A DNA stretch of 64,000 bases, taken from an uncultured Eubacterium sp. (GTDB lineage: Bacteria; Bacillota; Clostridia; Oscillospirales; Acutalibacteraceae). The position numbers and the translations under genes were made by a program. Within the stretch, counting starts at the first letter, position 1. Each line of letters starts with the position of its first letter. The stretch covers positions 1 to 64,000 of the forward strand of contig CALWID010000011.1 in assembly GCA_944380635.1 (NCBI GenBank), read 5' to 3'. Below the pieces are notes generated by a model. That model saw only the letters and a list, made by a program, of their open reading frames with translations, had not been told where the DNA came from and searched no databases. Shown here piece after piece: positions 23,755-32,077 of the stretch.

Positions 23755-26034
23755 TTGTATAAATTATATAACGATTTGTCAAACCTTAACGCAAAAACAG
23801 ATTTAAAACAATCAGGCAACAATTTAAGCGCCGCGCCAAATAAAAAACGCCCTGCCAGAAACAATGCTCAATACAGCGCGCTCCGAAACGATGCTGAAGC
23901 ACAGCAGAAAATTCTTGAAATGTTTGATAAATGTCTAAATTTATCTAATTCAGCGATAAAAAACAATGGTGAAATTAAACTCAGTATTAAAGAAGATGCG
24001 TTGGGTAAGTATGTTGATGTTGATACTGACCAGCAGATTATTGAAGGAAAAACTTTAAAAGAAAGTATATCCATTATTAATAAATATATGGACAAAAAAT
24101 TTAGAGGTAAAGTTTTTCCTCTTTCAGAAAACAGTAAGGCTTATATAGGTCATACAGGCATTGATGAATATTCACACCCTGCAAGAAAAAATATTAAAGA
24201 TGATATTTTGTTCTCAAAGTTAAAAGCAGGAACCGAGTTAGATAACTTGCTTTCAGTATCTGTTTTTGACGAACATAAAGAAGATAATGGACATCATCCA
24301 GAAGCAGTAGGGGGGTGGGATTATTATACAACTGTATTTAAAGTGGGAAATAATTTCTATCAGGGCAGAGTATCAATTGAAATCCGACAAAACGGAAGAG
24401 AATTTAAGGATATCACAAAAATAAAAGGAATCTCTCGTACAGCCAATCTAAGTGAAAAATCACCCGTTGACACAAGAAATTCCTTCAATAATAGTATATC
24501 CAATACAAATGAAAATGTCAAGTTTTCACTTAAAAGCGTCAATGAAAGCGCATATGAAAAAGCGATTAATAGTAATGACTTGGAAACAGCTCAGTATTTT
24601 GTTGATAAAGCAGCCGTTAAATGGGGAGCATTGACCGACAAAAACGGCAGACCTTTAAAAGTTTATCATGGCACAACTAATCAAGAGGAAAAAAGCGTTT
24701 GGAATAATAAGACAAAAACATATGATACGAATTATAAAAAATTCACTGTTTTTAAAAAGCAGTATGATGAACAATCAGGATACTTTTTTAACTCAAACAG
24801 AGATAATGCTGGCGGATACGGAGGAAATTTATATGAAGTGTATTTAAAAATGAATAAACCGCTTATTATTGATTGCAACAACGCCAATTATTCATCCATA
24901 GCATATAAAGGGCAGATAAAAGATACTTACGAATGGGCGGAATATGCTCAAAGTAACGGTTATGACGGCGTTATATTTAAAAATATCAGCGATGGTGTTG
25001 GCTATGGTGATTTACAGAATATTTCTGATGACTATGTTGTATTTAATTCATCACAGATAAAATCTGCCGAAGCCACTACATATGATGACAACGGTAATAT
25101 AATACCTTTAAATAAGCGATTTGGATTTTATCAGGATATTCGTTATTCAATAAAAGAAGATGATAATTATTCTTATGATACACTTATATCTAAGCCGGAT
25201 ATGGCATTAACAAATATTACTGACGGAATAAATTACACTTCGCGGGGAATCACCAGAAAAGATATAATAAATGAAGCGGTCAATAATGCAAAAACAGTTG
25301 GCAGAGAAAACGAAAATGGCAATGCGGTTATCTATGTTTATGATATTGCAAAAGAGATTATCGTGCCGAAAAAGGCTATCCAACACTCGCTCGACAGAAG
25401 AATAGAAGTTAATGGTCCTGTCGTAACGAATATAGGCAATATTCTTAAAAACTCCATACGAATCAATGAATTGATACCGAGAGGTGATAATATTGAACAG
25501 AGTTATGTACTTATCGGTGCGGCGAAAAGTCAACTAAATGAACCTTTTATAGTATCTTTTGTGGTCATTATAGTATCTTTTGTGGTCAACGAATTTACAA
25601 ATGAAGTCAAATCTATTGATGTTTTATACTCCGTAAATGCAAAAACAGAACCTGCCGGGAGCTTATCCCCAGAGCTTTCATCACAAAGTGATGTTTCTCT
25701 TACAGGTTCTAATATCAGTATATCCGATTTGCTTGATTATGTCAACAGGTATTATCCGGATATACTGCCGGAAGATGTACTTAGGCATTACTGCTATAAT
25801 GCCCGCCCTGATGGCGTAATCGGCGGAAGTGCGTTGTATTCTTTAAAGGAAGATGTAAATACCAGCGTATTTGAGAACAACGAGGAACTGAACGAAACCG
25901 CGAACAATATGTTAGATATACTGCGCCTGCGGCAGTTGCCGTGCCGTAGATTTCACGCGGACCTATTTACTGCGCCGCCCGTAATAAAACAGTTCCTTCA
26001 AACTGTACGCAAGGCAGCACAGCAATATGAGTAA
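23755..26034 (+). CDS. Fragment of a phage/ICE polyvalent effector fused to a LysR 3' end
   Basis: An open frame of 759 codons with a TTG first codon and no ribosome binding site, so it is probably an internal fragment. Modules in order: a barnase/EndoU-RelE-like nuclease-type domain (about 95-225, ending in GRVSIEIRQNGREFKDI); an ADP-ribosyltransferase-type domain (about 285-445: KVYHGTT, SGYFFNSNRDNAGGYGG, NGYDGVIFKNI); and a third nuclease-like domain (about 480-640: TRKDIINEAVNNAKTVG, IQHSLDRR). Short FSLK, YSIKED and YSLKED motifs separate them. The last 25 or so codons are the end of a LysR gene. These module types belong to polyvalent proteins of phages and conjugative elements. Whether it is expressed is doubtful. 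Confidence 0.6.
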   Translation: MYKLYNDLSNLNAKTDLKQSGNNLSAAPNKKRPARNNAQYSALRNDAEAQQKILEMFDKCLNLSNSAIKNNGEIKLSIKEDALGKYVDVDTDQQIIEGKTLKESISIINKYMDKKFRGKVFPLSENSKAYIGHTGIDEYSHPARKNIKDDILFSKLKAGTELDNLLSVSVFDEHKEDNGHHPEAVGGWDYYTTVFKVGNNFYQGRVSIEIRQNGREFKDITKIKGISRTANLSEKSPVDTRNSFNNSISNTNENVKFSLKSVNESAYEKAINSNDLETAQYFVDKAAVKWGALTDKNGRPLKVYHGTTNQEEKSVWNNKTKTYDTNYKKFTVFKKQYDEQSGYFFNSNRDNAGGYGGNLYEVYLKMNKPLIIDCNNANYSSIAYKGQIKDTYEWAEYAQSNGYDGVIFKNISDGVGYGDLQNISDDYVVFNSSQIKSAEATTYDDNGNIIPLNKRFGFYQDIRYSIKEDDNYSYDTLISKPDMALTNITDGINYTSRGITRKDIINEAVNNAKTVGRENENGNAVIYVYDIAKEIIVPKKAIQHSLDRRIEVNGPVVTNIGNILKNSIRINELIPRGDNIEQSYVLIGAAKSQLNEPFIVSFVVIIVSFVVNEFTNEVKSIDVLYSVNAKTEPAGSLSPELSSQSDVSLTGSNISISDLLDYVNRYYPDILPEDVLRHYCYNARPDGVIGGSALYSLKEDVNTSVFENNEELNETANNMLDILRLRQLPCRRFHADLFTAPPVIKQFLQTVRKAAQQYE
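25547..25588 (+). repeat. Exact 21-bp tandem duplication inside the polyvalent frame
   Basis: The 21 bases at 25547-25567 are repeated exactly at 25568-25588. This adds seven residues in frame (IVSFVV occurs twice) within the third module. Confidence 0.85.
25930..26034 (+). pseudogene. 3' remnant of a second LysR gene
   Basis: The codons for APPVIKQFLQTVRKA match the C-terminus PSPVVKQFLRAVKN of the intact LysR gene at 22.7 kb. The untranslated tail (AAAGGTAAATA) and the terminator also match. Upstream the similarity stops and polyvalent sequence begins, so the rest of this LysR gene has been lost. Confidence 0.7.
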
Positions 26035-26061
26035 TAACCAAAAGGTAAATAGCACATAACG

Positions 26062-26109
26062 AATCGAGACTTCTACATAGGTCTCGATTTTTTTATAATG
26101 GAATCAGAA
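26062..26109 (+). terminator. Terminator, second copy of the inverted 48-bp repeat
   Basis: AATCGAGAC/GTCTCGATT hairpin followed by TTTTTT. 44 of 48 bases match the terminator of the intact LysR gene, in opposite orientation. Confidence 0.85.
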
Positions 26110-26300
26110 AAGGTAGAAAGGACGGCAACAGGATGAAAGTGAAAAGAATAAGGCTGCTCTCTGCCTGCCGGATAGGCTTACAGGCTGAGGGATTTTCGCG
26201 ATACAACCCTGCGCATTACAGGCATTCCCGCCTGTTTTTGCAACGGCAGGTTTCGCTCTTTTAGGTGAGCCTGTTTTTTTGAAAGGAAGCGACGAAAATA
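26110..26300 (+). promoter_or_regulatory. Structured leader of the second MATE gene
   Basis: A 190-nt gap with two successive terminator-like hairpins: ACAGGC/GCCTGT (26218-26235, then T5), and CAG-GCTC/GAGC-CTG (26247-26273, then T7), the second ending 9 bp before the ribosome binding site GAAAGGAAG. Attenuation of the MATE gene is possible. I could not match it to a known riboswitch. Confidence 0.45.
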
Positions 26301-27650
26301 ATGGAGGACAACGCGGAAAAATACCTGTTTGAAAAAATGCCCGTTCCCAAAGCGGTGGCAACCTTGGCTGTTCCTACCATTATCAGTCAGGTTGTTACTA
26401 TGATCTACAATTTGGCAGACACCTTTTTTGTTGGTCAAATCGGCGACCCGCTGATGGTTGCCGCTGTTTCGCTGGTGTCCCCATGGTTTAACCTGCTCAC
26501 CGCTCTTGGCAATCTATTCGGCCTTGGCGGCAGCAGCCTAATCTCCCGAATGATGGGCGCTCAAAACCACAGAGATATTCGATATGTATCAGCATTCAGC
26601 ATATGGGGAGGGGCAGCGGTGACGCTGCTTTTTTCCCTTGCCACCTGGTTTGCCAGAGTGCCCCTTCTAAACTTTTTGGGCGCCAGTCCGGGCACCTATT
26701 CTTATGCGCAGGATTATCTTCTATGGGTAGTAGTGCTGGGCGGAGTACCTACCATGGTGAGCCTTGCGCTTGGCCATCTGCTGCGCAGCGAAGGCCACGC
26801 AAAGCAGGCAAGCGCCGGTATGATGTTCGGCGGTATACTTAATGTGGTGCTGGACCCGGTTTTCATTTTTGTGTTTAATTTGAATGTAACAGGAGCCGCC
26901 CTTGCCACGGCATTTTCCAACACCGCTTCGGTAGTTTTCTTTCTAATACAGTACCTGCGGCTTAAAGGAAAAACCGCGATTTCCCTGAACCCTCGGTACT
27001 TTACCTTCCGTTTCGTGCGGCCCATTTTCTCCGTAGGTCTCGCCTCGGCTTTAGCCACAACCCTCGGCAATGCCTCCAATATGGTAATTGTGCATCTGGC
27101 ATCCGGATACGGCGATATTCCGGTGGCTGCTTACGGAGTAGTAAAACGAATCGACCAGTTCCCACTGAATGTTTCCATGGGGTTGTGCCAAGGTTTTATG
27201 CCTCTCGTGGGGTATAATTTTTCTTCTAAGAATTATGTACGGATGCGTAAGGTATCCACTTTTTCCTGGAAAGCAGCCCTGGTTATATCCGCCTGTTTTG
27301 TTGCCTGCTTTGCCGCATTTGCACCGGGAATTCTTCATCTTTTTATCCCTGAGACGCAGACCAGTGCTTTGGGCGCATCTTTCCTACGGATTGCCTGTAT
27401 AGCAGTGCCGCTGACAAGTGTAAACTTTCTCATAAGTTATACTCTGCAAGCCATGGGAAAAGGGTTGCAGTCCGCTGTTCTTACCTCCTGCCGTCAAGGG
27501 CTGCTCAATATTCCCCTGCTTATTGTGATGAACTTGATTTTTGGCCTTTACGGTATGATTTGGACTCAATTGGCAGTAGAGATAATAATGCTTCCCGTTT
27601 CTTTGGGGATATATTTTCGCACATTCCGGGGTCTGAAAGCAGAAAGTTAA
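26301..27650 (+). CDS. MATE-family efflux transporter (accessory block)
   Basis: 449 residues with twelve membrane helices. Family signs include VPTIISQVVTMIYNLADTFF, GLGGSSLISRMMGAQ in the first half and GLCQGFMPLVGYNF in the second. It would export cationic compounds in exchange for Na+ or H+. Codon use is visibly richer in G and C than the flanking polyvalent sequence and than the MATE gene at 12.4 kb. It is the first gene of a plus-strand block (MATE, SDR, aldo/keto reductase, secreted esterase-like lipoprotein) that follows the LysR remnant. GAAAGGAAG precedes the ATG. The substrate is unknown. Confidence 0.9.
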   Translation: MEDNAEKYLFEKMPVPKAVATLAVPTIISQVVTMIYNLADTFFVGQIGDPLMVAAVSLVSPWFNLLTALGNLFGLGGSSLISRMMGAQNHRDIRYVSAFSIWGGAAVTLLFSLATWFARVPLLNFLGASPGTYSYAQDYLLWVVVLGGVPTMVSLALGHLLRSEGHAKQASAGMMFGGILNVVLDPVFIFVFNLNVTGAALATAFSNTASVVFFLIQYLRLKGKTAISLNPRYFTFRFVRPIFSVGLASALATTLGNASNMVIVHLASGYGDIPVAAYGVVKRIDQFPLNVSMGLCQGFMPLVGYNFSSKNYVRMRKVSTFSWKAALVISACFVACFAAFAPGILHLFIPETQTSALGASFLRIACIAVPLTSVNFLISYTLQAMGKGLQSAVLTSCRQGLLNIPLLIVMNLIFGLYGMIWTQLAVEIIMLPVSLGIYFRTFRGLKAES

Positions 27651-27780
27651 AACCTTTCAGTTCTTCCTTCACAGGCAACAAAAGTTTTCGTTTTTGCGCG
27701 CTTTCAGGCGAAGGAAATCCAAAACACAAATTAAAATATAAATTAAATCATCAGTTAATATTTGAAAGGAGTAAACAAGT

Positions 27781-28530
27781 ATGGCAAATTTGAACAATAA
27801 GGTTGCGGTTGTAACCGGTGGAAGTTCCGGCATAGGAAAAGCCATTGCGCAGCGATTTGCAAAAGACGGCGCAAATGTTATTATCGTGGGCCGCAGAGAA
27901 GCGCCTTTGCAGGAAGTGGCTGCTGCAGATGAAAAAATCTGTTATGTTGCCGGAGATGTCACCAAAACAGATACAATTAAAAAAATTATTGATACCGCGG
28001 AAAAGAAATTCGGTCGTTTAGACATTTTGGTAAACAGCGCCGGCTGGTGCCCTGTGCAGCCGATTACCGAGATGACAATTGCGGACTATGACAAGGCGTT
28101 CAGTCTTGATGTACGGGCTTTAGTGGAATTAACCATTTATTCGCTGCCAATGCTGCGCAAGGCAAAGGGCAATATCATCAACCTGTCCAGCGTAGGCTCT
28201 ACTCATCGCAGTAAAAATCTATCAATGTATCAAGGGGCAAAAGCGGCAGTAGATAATTTTACCCGCGTCTGGGCGCTGGAGTTAGCGCAGGACGGGGTTC
28301 GTGTTAATGCTATTGCCCCGGGAGCAATCAGCACTAATATCTGGAATGTGCCCGGCATTTCCGCAGAGGAGGCAAAAAAGCACAAAGACGGAATTGCCGC
28401 CGGTATTCCTTTCGGCTATTTTGGTGCGCCGGAGGACATTGCCAATATGGCCGCTTTCCTTGTAAGCGATGAGGCCCGCTATATCAGCGGCGGAATCTTT
28501 CCTGTGGACGGCGCTATGGGTGCGATATAA
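27781..28530 (+). CDS. Short-chain dehydrogenase/reductase (SDR)
   Basis: 249 residues of the classical SDR family. The cofactor motif is VVTGGSSGIGKAIAQRF (TGxxxGIG), followed by ILVNSAGW (an NNAG variant). The catalytic residues are Ser in INLSSVGS and Tyr/Lys in YQGAKAAVDN. The C-terminal VNAIAPGAISTNIW and YISGGIFPVDGAMG are typical. It is an NAD(P)-dependent oxidoreductase of alcohols, sugars or acyl groups. AAAGGAG precedes the ATG. It lies in the same orientation as the MATE pump and the following aldo/keto reductase, about 100 bp apart from each. Confidence 0.92.
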   Translation: MANLNNKVAVVTGGSSGIGKAIAQRFAKDGANVIIVGRREAPLQEVAAADEKICYVAGDVTKTDTIKKIIDTAEKKFGRLDILVNSAGWCPVQPITEMTIADYDKAFSLDVRALVELTIYSLPMLRKAKGNIINLSSVGSTHRSKNLSMYQGAKAAVDNFTRVWALELAQDGVRVNAIAPGAISTNIWNVPGISAEEAKKHKDGIAAGIPFGYFGAPEDIANMAAFLVSDEARYISGGIFPVDGAMGAI

Positions 28531-28626
28531 ATAAAAAAGGATAAAATTTATGGAAAAGTTACAGAGTGCAGGCGGCTCTGCACAGATGGAGAAATACTTT
28601 AATAAACGGAAAGGAAGTTGTGGATT

Positions 28627-29481
28627 ATGGAAACTGTAACGCTTAGGAACGGAGTAAAAATGCCGAGGCTCGGCTACGGCGTTTTTCAGGTAACAAACGA
28701 TGAATGCGAACGCTGTGTGCTGGATGCTCTTTCGGCAGGCTATCGCTCTGTTGACACGGCGCAATCCTACGGAAACGAGGAGGCGGTGGGAGCCGCAGTT
28801 CAAAAATCCGGCATTGCCCGGAGCGACTTATTTTTAACAAGCAAAATCTGGATGTCCAACGCAAGTTATGAAAAAGCGAAAGAGTCTATTGATAAATCTC
28901 TTAGGAATATGAAAACAGATTATCTTGACCTGATGCTGATCCACCAGCCGTTCGGCGATTACTACGGCGCATACCGTGCTATGGAAGAGGCTTATCACGC
29001 AGGTAAACTGCGTGCCATCGGCGTGTCCAACTTCTACCCAGATCGGCTCATCGACCTGTGCCGGTTTGCAGAGATTGCCCCAATGGTCAACCAGGTGGAA
29101 ACCCATGTGTTTCAGCAGCAAAAGATTGCCCACGAGTATATGGAAAAATACGGCGTTCAACACGAAGCCTGGGGGCCTTTTGCCGAAGGGAAAAAGAACT
29201 GCTTTACAAATCCGGTGCTGGTAAAAATCGGAGAAAAGTACGGCAAGACTGCCGCGCAGACCGCCTTGCGTTTTCTAATTCAGTCCGATGTAGTAGTGAT
29301 TCCGAAATCCACCCACAAAGAGCGAATGGAGCAAAACCTTGATGTGTTTGATTTTGCCTTGAGCAAAGAGGATATGGAAGCCATACGGGCGCTTGATGAG
29401 GGAAAGAGTTTATTCTTTGACCACTACGACCCCGCAACGGTAGAAATGCTCACGAATATGGGTAAAACAAGAGTAGTATAA
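28627..29481 (+). CDS. Aldo/keto reductase (plus-strand block)
   Basis: 284 residues from the ATG at 28627, downstream of GGAAAGGAAG; a TTG nine bases earlier is less likely. Catalytic residues are visible in SVDTAQSYGNEEAVG (Asp, Tyr), LTSKIW (Lys) and MLIHQPFGD (His). The C-terminal VVIPKSTHKERMEQNLDVFDF binds NADP(H). It shares the order of motifs and roughly the length of the reductase at 18.6 kb, so the two facing blocks each contain one member of this family. The substrate is unknown. The lipoprotein gene follows after 11 bp, suggesting one transcript. Confidence 0.9.
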   Translation: METVTLRNGVKMPRLGYGVFQVTNDECERCVLDALSAGYRSVDTAQSYGNEEAVGAAVQKSGIARSDLFLTSKIWMSNASYEKAKESIDKSLRNMKTDYLDLMLIHQPFGDYYGAYRAMEEAYHAGKLRAIGVSNFYPDRLIDLCRFAEIAPMVNQVETHVFQQQKIAHEYMEKYGVQHEAWGPFAEGKKNCFTNPVLVKIGEKYGKTAAQTALRFLIQSDVVVIPKSTHKERMEQNLDVFDFALSKEDMEAIRALDEGKSLFFDHYDPATVEMLTNMGKTRVV

Positions 29482-29492
29482 GGAAATCCGCT

Positions 29493-30386
29493 ATGAAACG
29501 AATAAAAAGGGCTTTTGTTTTAGCGCTTTGCACGGTACTGGCACTTTTGTGCTTTTACGGGTGTGCGAGGGGTAATCTTCAGGAAAATGAAGAAACGGCC
29601 GAAAGCGCCTCTACTGAGCAGAATAACGCCCCGACTTCGGAAAACAGCGGACAATCGCAGGAGTCGGGGAAATTACAAACGGGAATAATCGCAAATCAGA
29701 TTTTGCATGGCGAAACCGGCGAAATCCATTACAGTTATTATCTTCCGGACGGCTATGATAAAAGCCGTTCGTACCCGCTGATGATGGCAATACCCGGTTA
29801 TGATATGATGTGGTTCGGAGATGATTCGGCGGGTTCAAACCTCACCTGGCGCGGTTTCCTGAGTTGGACGGAACTTTCACAGGATATGATAGTTGTTTCC
29901 GCCCAGTTTACGGACTGGCACGAAACCTCCGCACGGCAGGCGATAGAGTTAACGCAATATTTTATAGATAATTTCGCCGTTGACAAAAATCGGGTTTACG
30001 CCTGCGGTTATTCCGCGGGCGGCGAAACCATGTCGCAGGCGGTATCCATGCGCCCCGATTTGTATGCGGCGTATCTGCATGGCTCTTCACAGTGGGACGG
30101 CGAATATGAGCCTGTTGCCGAAAACGGCGTGGCGGTATATATTTTTATGGCTGAAAATGACGAATATTACGGCTCCGAACGCGCGCGCAGCGCTTATGAT
30201 AATCTGTATGCCGCATATGAAAACACCGGTTTAAGCGAAAGTGAAATAAGCGCCGTTTTGCAAATCCAAACGCCCGGCAATGACTGGTTTGCCCAAAGGG
30301 GATTTACGGGATATTACCACGCAGGCGGAAATATCCTGTTTGATGAAGATGATATTTTGAACTGGATAATTTCAAAAAGCAAATAA
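29493..30386 (+). CDS. Secreted alpha/beta-hydrolase (esterase-like) lipoprotein
   Basis: 297 residues. Lipoprotein signal with lipobox FYGC (Cys24), a Glu/Ser/Asn-rich linker to about residue 65, then an alpha/beta-hydrolase domain resembling LpqC/depolymerase-type esterases: IHYSYYLPDGYD, the nucleophile in VYACGYSAGGETM, an acid in IFMAENDEYYG and a likely catalytic His in TGYYHAGG. It would act on esters outside the cell. It starts 11 bp after the aldo/keto reductase. A possible acid-side analogue in the facing block is the beta-lactamase-like lipoprotein, so each block pairs cytoplasmic reductases with a secreted hydrolase. Confidence 0.85.
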   Translation: MKRIKRAFVLALCTVLALLCFYGCARGNLQENEETAESASTEQNNAPTSENSGQSQESGKLQTGIIANQILHGETGEIHYSYYLPDGYDKSRSYPLMMAIPGYDMMWFGDDSAGSNLTWRGFLSWTELSQDMIVVSAQFTDWHETSARQAIELTQYFIDNFAVDKNRVYACGYSAGGETMSQAVSMRPDLYAAYLHGSSQWDGEYEPVAENGVAVYIFMAENDEYYGSERARSAYDNLYAAYENTGLSESEISAVLQIQTPGNDWFAQRGFTGYYHAGGNILFDEDDILNWIISKSK

Positions 30387-30510
30387 TAAATGTATATACC
30401 CGTTTGCTGCAAGAAGATAACGGGCTGCTTTCAATCAAATCCTTTTGTGTTACTTTAAGGCACTGTATGATTTCTTTGCCTATTTTGTTGAAAAATCAGA
30501 AATGCGCTCG

Positions 30511-31140
30511 CCCGCCCTGCCAGAAACATTGCTCATACAGAGCGCTCCAAAACGATGATGAAGCACAGCAGAAAATCCTTGAAATGTTCAATAAAGCGCT
30601 GGAAAGTTCAGAAAATAATGGTAAATTCAGAGTAAAACACAGTGAGAATCGCATATTGATGTTATATGAGAAAAAATATACGGCTCATACTATTTAGTAG
30701 AAGTTGTTGTTTAAAATAAGTATAAAAAATTATTGGTAGTTAGTGCATATATAAATAAAAAAGGTACAGTTACGCAAGTATCCGATGGTGTTAGCACCCC
30801 CGAATTATACGCCCAAAACGCGCTTGCTTCTTCTGTACCTACTAACAGTATATCCACTCCAAATGAAAATGTCAAGTTTTCACTGAAAAACCAGCTGAAA
30901 AACAAAGAAATTGACATTGGGAATTATACCTGCTAATTTGGTTTTTTATAAAAAATCAAACAAAGCGGCAAGGATTGCATTTTATGCCGCAAGCGCAAAA
31001 AAAGAACCGGCTGGGAGCTTATCCCCGCAGCTTTCGACAGCTGCTACCGATTCCAAAATCAGTATATCCAATTTGCTTTTTTATGTCAACAGGTATCATA
31101 TAGGTATAATCCGGGAAAAGTGTTTGGCTTTACGCAAGGC
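30511..31140 (+). pseudogene. Degraded second copy of the polyvalent effector
   Basis: Pieces in changing frames match the polyvalent frame at 23.8 kb. The stretch from CGCCCTGCCAGAAAC to the codons for DEAQQKILEMF matches closely. Further on come SAYINKKGTVTQVSDGVSTP, NENVKFSLK, then KKEPAGSLSPQLS and SISNLLFYVNRY, the last two matching EPAGSLSPELS and SISDLLDYVNRY of the first copy. Stops and deletions remove the ADP-ribosyltransferase module. It lies in the same orientation, 6.6 kb downstream, after the esterase lipoprotein. The 878-bp gap 30387-31264 holds no other gene that I can see. Confidence 0.75.
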
Positions 31141-31264
31141 AAAACGCTTTTTCGGATAATGATTTTATCAAAATTGCTGTCAAAATTTTTCAATTATATT
31201 TTTATGATAAATTCACAAAATACTTTTGCAAACGCAATTAAAACGCAAAAGAGGTGTGTAAATA

Positions 31265-31447
31265 ATGAAAAATGTAGTACCTGAGGCTAAAGAAGCTCTT
31301 AACAGATTCAAGATGGAAGCCGCTTCTGAGGTTGGTGTAAATCTTAAGCAGGGTTACAATGGTGACCTTACTTCCAAGCAGGCCGGTTCTGTTGGCGGTC
31401 AGATGGTTAAAAAGATGATTAAGGCTTATGAGGAATCAATGAAATAA
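31265..31447 (+). CDS. Alpha/beta-type small acid-soluble spore protein
   Basis: 60 residues. Matches the SASP family: a central MEAASEVGVNL, which is the germination-protease cleavage region (E-x-ASE-x-GV), and the DNA-binding SKQAGSVGGQMVKKMIKAYEESM. These proteins coat and protect DNA in the dormant spore and supply amino acids at germination. GAGGTG precedes the ATG. The gene is single, with its own terminator, as expected for forespore (sigma-G) expression, though I could not define a sigma-G promoter. Its presence indicates a spore-forming host. Confidence 0.93.
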   Translation: MKNVVPEAKEALNRFKMEAASEVGVNLKQGYNGDLTSKQAGSVGGQMVKKMIKAYEESMK

Positions 31448-31530
31448 GCTTTGCGGGTGTTAACCTGCGCCCCGAAAGGGGCTGATTGCCTGACAAGGCA
31501 ATCCTGCTGATTAAAAAATCAGAAAAAAAG

Positions 31531-31570
31531 GGCTGCGCCTGCAATAGCGGGTGCAGCCTGATTTTTATTT
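31531..31570. terminator. Bidirectional terminator between SASP and tadA
   Basis: GGCTGCGCC pairs with GGTGCAGCC; ATTTTTATTT follows on the plus strand and TTTTTTT on the minus strand. Three smaller hairpins precede it (31468-31522), including ATTGCCTGACAAGGCAAT. Confidence 0.85.
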
Positions 31571-31605
31571 ACTTATAATTTACCGCGGTTCAAAAAGTAT
31601 AAACT

Positions 31606-32076
31606 CTATTCTGAAACGCGGTTATTCTTTTTCCGTTTTTGCCTTAATTCCTGAAAGAAAAGTGAAAGCAACTGCGAGCACTCCTTTTCGTCAACGCCGC
31701 CCTCTATCTGTGGTTTATGATTATACGGCAGGCTGTTAAAATCAACTACCGAGCCAAACGAGCCCGCTTTTTTATCATACGCGCCGAAAATCACCTTTTT
31801 AATCCGGGAATTAATAACGGCGCCTGCGCACATTGGGCACGGCTCAAGAGTAACATACATTTCACACTGCCAAAGCCGCCAGCCTCCAAGAGTTTTACAA
31901 GCCTCGTTTATAGCGGATATTTCTGCATGAAGCAGGGCATTTTTGCCGTTTTCACGCATATTTCTGCCTCTGCCGACGATAACGCCGTCTTTAACAACAA
32001 CTGCGCCGACAGGCACCTCGCCCTCTTCAAAACTTTGCTTTGCAAGGCGCAAAGCCTCCTCCATAAACTTATTCAT
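31606..32076 (-). CDS. tadA: tRNA-specific adenosine deaminase
   Basis: 156 residues. Converts adenosine 34 of tRNA-Arg(ACG) to inosine. The zinc-dependent deaminase motifs are HAEISAINEA (His and catalytic Glu) and EPCPMCAGAVINSRIKKVIFG (PCxxC). Length and motif spacing fit TadA rather than free-nucleoside deaminases. The start follows the stop of the CPBP protease gene directly (TGATATG), so the two are translated from one message. A basic C-terminal end (RQKRKKNNR) is typical. Confidence 0.92.
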   Translation of the reverse strand: MNKFMEEALRLAKQSFEEGEVPVGAVVVKDGVIVGRGRNMRENGKNALLHAEISAINEACKTLGGWRLWQCEMYVTLEPCPMCAGAVINSRIKKVIFGAYDKKAGSFGSVVDFNSLPYNHKPQIEGGVDEKECSQLLSLFFQELRQKRKKNNRVSE

Positions 32077-32077
32077 A

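Noticed and set aside
23755..26034. Complete toxin of a contact-dependent or toxin-antitoxin system
   Set aside because: No secretion signal, ribosome binding site, immunity gene or antitoxin; the end is LysR sequence. It looks like a fragment.
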